Shown here piece by piece: positions 5,975-9,669 of a DNA stretch of 9,669 nt. This DNA is from Nocardioides sp. (lineage in GTDB: Bacteria; Actinomycetota; Actinomycetes; Propionibacteriales; Nocardioidaceae), in NCBI GenBank assembly GCA_003519585.1, contig DOWL01000235.1, forward strand, positions 338 through 10,006, written 5' to 3'. Every line of letters starts with the position of its first letter. The stretch's first letter is position 1. Both the position numbers and the translations under genes were made by a program. Below the pieces are notes generated by a model. That model was not told the origin of the DNA, searched no databases, and saw only the letters and a list, made by a program, of their open reading frames with translations.

Positions 5975-6946
5975 ATGACGAGCCCCGCCCACGTCCCCGT
6001 CCTCCTCGACCGGGTCGTGGCCCTCCTCGCGCCCGCCCTCGACCACGAGGGCGCGATCATGGTCGACGCGACGCTCGGGCTGGGCGGCCACACCGAGGCG
6101 GTCCTGACCCGGTGCGAGCTGGCCCGGGTGATCGGCATCGACCGCGACCCGGACGCCCTGGCGCTGGCCGGCTCCCGGCTCGCCGGGTTCGGCGACCGGT
6201 TCACCGGTGTCCATGCGGTCTACGACGAGCTCCCCGACGTGCTGGTGGAGCTCGGCCTGCCCGCCGCGGGAGGGGTCGACGCGGTCCTCTTCGACCTCGG
6301 CGTCTCCTCGATGCAGCTCGACGTCCGCGAGCGCGGCTTCGCCTACGCCGAGGACGCGCCGCTCGACATGCGGATGGACGGCAGCACCGGGCCGACGGCG
6401 GCCGACGTGCTCAACAGCTACTCCGCCAAGGGGCTGACCCGGGTGCTCCGCGAGTACGGCGAGGAGCGGTTCGCGAGCAAGATCGCGGCCGCCGTGGTCC
6501 GGCAGCGCGAGCGCGAGCCGTTCACGACCTCGGCTCGCCTCGTGGAGCTGCTGTACGCCGAGATCCCGGCTCCCGCGCGGCGGACCGGCGGCCACCCCGC
6601 GAAGCGCACATTCCAGGCGCTGCGGATGGAGGTCAACGACGAGCTCGCGGTGCTGCGCCGCGCGATCCCGGCCGCGATCGACGCGATCTCCGTCGGCGGC
6701 CGGGTGGTCGTCGAGTCCTACCACTCCCTCGAGGACCGGCTGGTCAAACAGGCCTTCACCGCAGTCACCCGGTCAGAGGCGCCGCCCGATCTGCCCGTGG
6801 TCCCTGAGGAGTTGCAACCGGCCCTCCGCCTCGTGACCCGGGGCGCCGAGCGGGCCGACGCCGACGAGATCGCCGCCAACCCCCGCGCCGCCTCCGTCCG
6901 GCTGCGCGCCGTCGAACGCATCAAGCCCACCAGGGGAGCAGCATGA
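5975..6946 (+). CDS. rsmH: 16S rRNA (cytosine(1402)-N(4))-methyltransferase
   Basis: The product has 323 aa, the usual size; the older name is MraW. It uses S-adenosylmethionine to methylate N4 of C1402 in the 16S rRNA P-site region. Visible hallmarks are [10 protein letters not shown] (residues 6-15), the SAM-binding loop [10 protein letters not shown] (31-40), [10 protein letters not shown] (53-62), [11 protein letters not shown] (106-116), the DMRMD segment (131-135), [18 protein letters not shown] (207-224) and [15 protein letters not shown] (241-255). The start is ATG at 5975, 10 nt after the small membrane gene, with only a weak ribosome site, so coupling is likely. The TGA stop (6944-6946) overlaps the ATG of a 25-aa ORF as ATGA. 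rsmH is not a division enzyme but is a constant member of dcw clusters. Confidence 0.96.
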   Translation: MTSPAHVPVLLDRVVALLAPALDHEGAIMVDATLGLGGHTEAVLTRCELARVIGIDRDPDALALAGSRLAGFGDRFTGVHAVYDELPDVLVELGLPAAGGVDAVLFDLGVSSMQLDVRERGFAYAEDAPLDMRMDGSTGPTAADVLNSYSAKGLTRVLREYGEERFASKIAAAVVRQREREPFTTSARLVELLYAEIPAPARRTGGHPAKRTFQALRMEVNDELAVLRRAIPAAIDAISVGGRVVVESYHSLEDRLVKQAFTAVTRSEAPPDLPVVPEELQPALRLVTRGAERADADEIAANPRAASVRLRAVERIKPTRGAA

Positions 6947-7020
6947 ATACCCACCGAAACCGCTCGCAGAGGCGCTCCGCGCGGAGTGCTCTCGCTTCCG
7001 GCGGGGCCCGAAAAGCATGA
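6943..7020 (+). CDS. 25-aa basic peptide ORF bridging rsmH and ftsL
   Basis: ATG at 6943 overlaps the rsmH stop as ATGA. The reading frame is open for 25 codons and stops at 7018-7020, where its TGA overlaps the ftsL ATG, again as ATGA. A strong ribosome site, AGGGGAG (6932-6938), lies 4 nt before it. The peptide starts [16 protein letters not shown] and ends GARKA, so it is Arg/Ser-rich and basic. The FtsL ATG itself has only GCGGGG at 10-nt spacing. This ORF could therefore deliver ribosomes to ftsL, acting as a coupling or leader peptide. No family is recognised. Chance cannot be ruled out at this length, but the double overlap and the ribosome site favour real translation. Confidence 0.55.
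   Translation: MNTHRNRSQRRSARSALASGGARKA
6971..6990 (+). ncRNA. Hairpin inside the 25-aa ORF, upstream of ftsL
   Basis: GCGCTCC (6972-6978) pairs with GGAGTGC (6983-6989) around the loop GCGC, with one G-U pair and a further G-U possible at the base. It ends 27 nt before the FtsL ATG. Ribosomes translating the 25-aa ORF would open it, which would fit coupling control. The structure was found by eye. Confidence 0.35.
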
Positions 7021-7589
7021 GCAGTCCAGCCCTCCAACTCCGCGAGCGGTTCCCCCGCCTGGCCGAGGAGGCCGTGGCCCGGGCCCGTCTCACCGTCGTC
7101 CCGAGGCGCCGTACCAAGGCCGCACGGATGCCGTTCGTCACCCTGGTCAGCCTGATGCTGCTCGGCGGCGTGGTCGGACTGCTCTGCTTCAACACCCAGA
7201 TGCAGCAGGCGTCGTTCGCGGCGACCTCGCTCGAGGAGCAGGCCCGCAACCTCGGCGCACGCGAGCAGACCCTCCACGACGAGCTGCAGGCACTTCGGAG
7301 CCCGCAGGAGCTCGGGCGCCGCGCCCAGGCGGCCGGGATGGTGGTGCCGGACAGCGCCTGCACGGTCCGGTTGGCAGCGTCGACGACCGAGAAGGGGTGC
7401 GCTCCCGCCACCGCCGACAACACGCCGTCCCTCGAGCCGCGCCCGCCGAAGAAGCCGGCGGTCCTCAACCCCGCGCCGATCGTGGTCGTCGTTCAGCCAC
7501 CCGCGGATGCCGCCATCGGCCAGCAGGATCAACAGGGCCGGCAGGGCCGGGGCCAGCAGAACCGACAGGCCGACACGACGCGCCGCTGA
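7017..7589 (+). CDS. ftsL: FtsL-like septum protein
   Basis: The product has 190 aa and a bitopic layout: a basic cytoplasmic head (residues 1-37, including PRRRTKAAR), one membrane span at about 38-59 with MPFVTLVSLMLLGG, then a heptad-like extracytoplasmic region SLEEQARNLGAREQTLHDEL (71-90) followed by ELGRRAQAAGMV, the closing pattern of FtsL/DivIC proteins. The Pro/Gln-rich tail (from about 140) is probably disordered and is longer than in many FtsL proteins. In the septal complex FtsL acts with FtsB/DivIC and FtsQ to activate FtsW-FtsI. FtsL proteins vary greatly in sequence, so the call rests on topology and on the position between rsmH and ftsI. The start at 7017 overlaps the stop of the 25-aa ORF. 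Confidence 0.82.
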   Translation: MSSPALQLRERFPRLAEEAVARARLTVVPRRRTKAARMPFVTLVSLMLLGGVVGLLCFNTQMQQASFAATSLEEQARNLGAREQTLHDELQALRSPQELGRRAQAAGMVVPDSACTVRLAASTTEKGCAPATADNTPSLEPRPPKKPAVLNPAPIVVVVQPPADAAIGQQDQQGRQGRGQQNRQADTTRR

Positions 7590-7591
7590 CC

Positions 7592-7610
7592 CGATCCGGC
7601 ACACCGGACG
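7592..7610 (+). ncRNA. Small hairpin directly after ftsL
   Basis: TCCGG (7595-7599), the loop CACA and CCGGA (7604-7608) form a stem that can extend by two further pairs past a bulged A (CG at 7592-7593 with CG at 7609-7610). It begins 3 nt past the ftsL stop. No T-run follows. It may mark an RNA processing or pausing point between ftsL and ftsI. Confidence 0.3.
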
Positions 7611-7620
7611 AGCAAGATGT

Positions 7621-7680
7621 CCCACACGTCACACGCACCACAAAGACCTCATCGACCACACAAACCACACCAGTCACGCT
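7621..7680 (+). other. C/A-rich leader ahead of ftsI
   Basis: This 60-nt stretch holds 28 C, 21 A, 6 G and 5 T in a window where G and C are otherwise both common. It fills most of the 110-nt gap between ftsL and ftsI and ends about 20 nt before the ftsI start. RNA of this composition would be nearly unstructured. It could serve as a ribosome standby or enhancer region or, being C-rich and G-poor, a Rho loading site. No promoter was seen in it. Confidence 0.4.
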
Positions 7681-7699
7681 GAGACGTAGAGAAGAGACC

Positions 7700-9529
7700 G
7701 TGCCCCCTCTCCGGCCCTCGAACCGCACCCGCCGCCCCAGGCCGGGGACTCCTCCGGCCGCGGACCGCCGTAGCAGTCGGCGCGGGTCGCCGCACCTGCG
7801 GCTGCGTGCCGGCTTCGTGATGATCGCGATGGTGCTGTCCCTGTTCGCGGCCCGGCTGGTCCAGCTCCAGGGGCTCGACCCGGGTTCGTACGCCGCGATG
7901 GCCGCCGCCGAGGGCACCGTCGAGGAGGTGCTCCCGGCCCAGCGCGGCGACATCCTCGACCGCAACGGCCAACCGCTGGCGATCTCCATCGACGGGCTGA
8001 TGGTGGTCGCCAACCCGGAGGAGACCGAGGACCAGGCGCCGGAGATCGCGCGGTTCCTCGCCCAGCGGCTGGACGTCGACTACATCACCGTGCTCAAGCG
8101 GCTGCGGGTCAAGGACAGCCAGTTCCAGTACCTCGCCCGCCACGTCCCCTCGACGCTGGCCAACGACGTCCTCGCCGAGGCCGAGGACCGCGGGTACGAA
8201 GGCCTCTCGACGCGACGCGACGCGGTGCGCAGCTACCCGGCGCGCGACGTCGGTGCCAACATCGTCGGGTTCGTCGGCACCGACCAGCCCTACGGCGGCC
8301 TCGAGGAGGTCTTCAACAAGGCGCTCTCCGGCAAGGACGGCAGCGAGACCTACGAGGTCGGAGACGGCAACCGGATCCCGCTCGGTGACAGCAGGACGGT
8401 CCCGGCGGTCGACGGGCAGGACCTGCGCACCACGATCGACCGTGACCTTCAGTTCTACTCCCAGCGGGTGCTGGCCCAGGCGGTCGAGGACGCGCGCGGC
8501 GAGTCCGGGATCGCGATCGTGATGGACACCCGCACCGGCGAGGTGCTGGCGCTGGCGGACTACCCGACGTTCGACGCCTCCGAGCCGGCGGTGTCCAAGA
8601 TCAAGGACCGCCGGGCCCGCTCGCTCAACCTGGCCTACGAGCCCGGCTCGGTCGAGAAGGTGCTCACGCTGTCCGCCCTGATCGACGAGGGCAAGGTCAA
8701 CGCGCGCACCAAGATGCTGGTGCCGGGCTCGCTGCAGCGCCAGGACCGGGTCATCCACGACCACTGGGACCACGGCCTGATCAAGCTCACCCTCGCCGGC
8801 GTGCTGGCCAAGTCGTCCAACGTCGGCACCGTCTTGGCCTCCGATGCGTTCGGGCCCGGTGAGCTCCGCGCGTACCTCGCGAAGTTCGGCCTCGGCCAGC
8901 CCACCAACGTCGGCCTCGGGGCCGAGACCCGCGGCAACCTGCCCGACCCTGCACTGTGGAACGACCAGGTCGAGGACCGCATCACCTTCGGCCAGTCGCT
9001 CTCGGTCAACGCCATGCAGATGACCGCAGCGGTCAACACCATTGCCAACAAGGGCGTCCGCGTCGATCCCACCCTGATCCAGGGCGAGGCGACCCGCGAC
9101 GACGGCATGAAGATCGGCACCGACGTCTCGACCACCCGCCGGGTCGTGTCCCCCGATGCGGCCCGTCAGATGACGCTGATGATGGAACGGGTGGTCGACC
9201 CCGAGGACGGCGTCGCCCCGGCCGCCAACGTGCCCGGCTACCGGGTGGCCGGCAAGACCGGAACCGCTCAGCGGGTCGTGTCCTGCATGGTCAACGGCGT
9301 CAAGCAGGGCTGCTACGACGGCTCCAACACCGTCTCCTTCGCCGGCTTCGCACCGGCCGAGGACCCGCGGTTCACCGTCTACGTCGTGATCCAGAACCCC
9401 AAGGTCGCGGGCGCCGGTGGTGGCGCCACGGCCGGACCGGTCTTCTCCAAGCTGATGGGCTACACCCTCCAGCACTTCGCGGTCCCCCCGGGCCACCGCA
9501 AGCAGCCCGTTCTCCCCGTCGAGTGGTAG
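7700..9529 (+). CDS. ftsI: Septal peptidoglycan transpeptidase, penicillin-binding protein 3 (FtsI)
   Basis: The product has 609 aa, known as PbpB in mycobacteria. It cross-links septal peptidoglycan as a class B penicillin-binding protein, partnered with FtsW. A basic cytoplasmic tail (residues 1-36) is followed by a membrane span at about 37-55, then the dimerisation/pedestal region with RGDILDRNGQPLA (82-94). The transpeptidase domain has SVEK (Ser317, Lys320), SSN (372-374) and KTG (519-521). Ser317 is the acylated residue that beta-lactams target. Two cysteines (529, 538) follow KTG and may form a disulfide. The GTG at 7700 is the first suitable start, with a purine-rich GAGAAGAGA upstream. 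The frame stays open much further upstream across ftsL, but that extension has no ribosome site and is not FtsI-like. The stop is 10 nt before the next gene. Confidence 0.96.
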   Translation: MPPLRPSNRTRRPRPGTPPAADRRSSRRGSPHLRLRAGFVMIAMVLSLFAARLVQLQGLDPGSYAAMAAAEGTVEEVLPAQRGDILDRNGQPLAISIDGLMVVANPEETEDQAPEIARFLAQRLDVDYITVLKRLRVKDSQFQYLARHVPSTLANDVLAEAEDRGYEGLSTRRDAVRSYPARDVGANIVGFVGTDQPYGGLEEVFNKALSGKDGSETYEVGDGNRIPLGDSRTVPAVDGQDLRTTIDRDLQFYSQRVLAQAVEDARGESGIAIVMDTRTGEVLALADYPTFDASEPAVSKIKDRRARSLNLAYEPGSVEKVLTLSALIDEGKVNARTKMLVPGSLQRQDRVIHDHWDHGLIKLTLAGVLAKSSNVGTVLASDAFGPGELRAYLAKFGLGQPTNVGLGAETRGNLPDPALWNDQVEDRITFGQSLSVNAMQMTAAVNTIANKGVRVDPTLIQGEATRDDGMKIGTDVSTTRRVVSPDAARQMTLMMERVVDPEDGVAPAANVPGYRVAGKTGTAQRVVSCMVNGVKQGCYDGSNTVSFAGFAPAEDPRFTVYVVIQNPKVAGAGGGATAGPVFSKLMGYTLQHFAVPPGHRKQPVLPVEW

Positions 9530-9539
9530 ACCTCAGCAG

Positions 9540-9669
9540 GTGAGTGTCCCGACCCGCCCCGAGCGGCCCCCACGGGTGCCGCTCGGGACCGTCGCGGAGT
9601 GGGTGCGCGAGCTGGGCGGGCTCGGTCCTTCGTCGTCGTACGGCGATCCCGGCGATCCCGGCGATCCCG
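9540..9669 (+). CDS. murE: Probable MurE (UDP-MurNAc-tripeptide synthetase), N-terminus only
   Basis: Only the first 43 codons are present; the gene runs off the window. From GTG at 9540 the product begins MSVPTRPERPPRVPLGTVAEW, and the VPLGTVAEWVRELG part resembles the start of actinobacterial MurE. The position directly after ftsI is the standard place for murE. MurE adds the third amino acid, usually a diaminopimelate, to the cytoplasmic peptidoglycan precursor. The ribosome site is weak (AGCAGG), and an in-frame GTG at 9576 would give a start at VPLGT. A strong hairpin (9558-9587) covers the region between the two candidate starts. The last nine visible residues are Gly-Asp-Pro three times. 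None of the ATP-binding or ligase motifs is in view, so the call rests on synteny and a short match. Confidence 0.62.
   Translation, partial: MSVPTRPERPPRVPLGTVAEWVRELGGLGPSSSYGDPGDPGDP
9558..9587 (+). ncRNA. 10-bp perfect hairpin at the start of murE
   Basis: CCCGAGCGGC (9558-9567) is followed, after a 10-nt loop, by its exact reverse complement GCCGCTCGGG (9578-9587). Two further C-G pairs are possible inside the loop. It begins 18 nt after the GTG at 9540 and includes the alternative GTG at 9576. No T-run follows, so it would be an atypical terminator at best. It could slow translation or mark a processing site between ftsI and murE. Confidence 0.5.
9642..9668 (+). repeat. 9-bp tandem repeat in the murE 5' end
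   Basis: Three perfect, contiguous copies of GGCGATCCC lie at 9642-9650, 9651-9659 and 9660-9668, and the next base (G) could begin a fourth. The unit keeps the probable murE frame and encodes Gly-Asp-Pro each time. The array reaches the window edge, so its full length is unknown. Slippage during replication could change its copy number without breaking the frame. Confidence 0.75.

Noticed and set aside
6986..7699. N-terminal extension of ftsI across ftsL
   Set aside because: The frame is open only because the DNA is GC-rich. The extension is Pro/Arg/Gly-rich, overlaps ftsL fully, and has no ribosome site; GTG 7700 gives a normal FtsI length.
7649..9496. 615-codon open frame on the minus strand, antisense to ftsI
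   Set aside because: It is a mirror of the ftsI codon pattern, with low-complexity composition and no recognisable motif.
1..9669. tRNA, rRNA, insertion sequence, CRISPR array, attachment site or phage gene
   Set aside because: None was seen by eye. All long coding regions are core envelope or division genes in a conserved order, with no sign of transfer.

Overview
This is a high-GC window carrying the start of an actinobacterial division and cell wall (dcw) cluster. GTG starts are frequent, genes overlap tightly, and mraZ, rsmH, an FtsL-like gene and ftsI lie in order. Gene content and protein style fit a Nocardioides-like member of the Nocardioidaceae. That placement is an inference from gene content, not from a phylogenetic marker search.

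Left half, minus strand (32-4761): a tight three-gene operon in transcription order, consisting of a MoxR-type AAA+ ATPase, a DUF58 protein and a membrane transglutaminase-like protein (TgpA type). The spacing is 18 nt and then a 1-nt overlap. A G-quadruplex-type motif follows the last stop codon (3-21).

Centre (4762-5054): a divergent control region. It holds a 16-bp perfect palindrome and an array of six GTGG boxes at an exact 10-bp period. The array overlaps a recognisable promoter (TTGACG, 16 nt, TAGTGT) just ahead of mraZ and is very probably the MraZ autoregulatory operator.

Right half, plus strand (5055-9669): mraZ; a 322-nt spacer; an unnamed 51-aa single-pass membrane protein; rsmH; an unannotated-looking 25-aa ORF joined to both neighbours by ATGA overlaps; ftsL-like; ftsI; and the first 130 nt of a gene that is probably murE. 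MraZ is the cluster regulator, RsmH methylates 16S rRNA, FtsL and FtsI belong to the septal peptidoglycan machine, and MurE makes the precursor.

The unusual material is in the spacers. The mraZ-to-rsmH spacer carries two hairpins with an identical 10-nt loop and compensated stems. It also has an alternative hairpin that competes with the second, and a C-rich, nearly G-free tract whose CTCCAC repeats are the reverse complement of the GTGGAG boxes ahead of mraZ. Other spacer elements are a C/A-rich leader before ftsI and a 10-bp perfect hairpin at the start of murE. Together these suggest several layers of transcriptional and RNA-level control along the cluster. All regulatory readings come from sequence pattern only.
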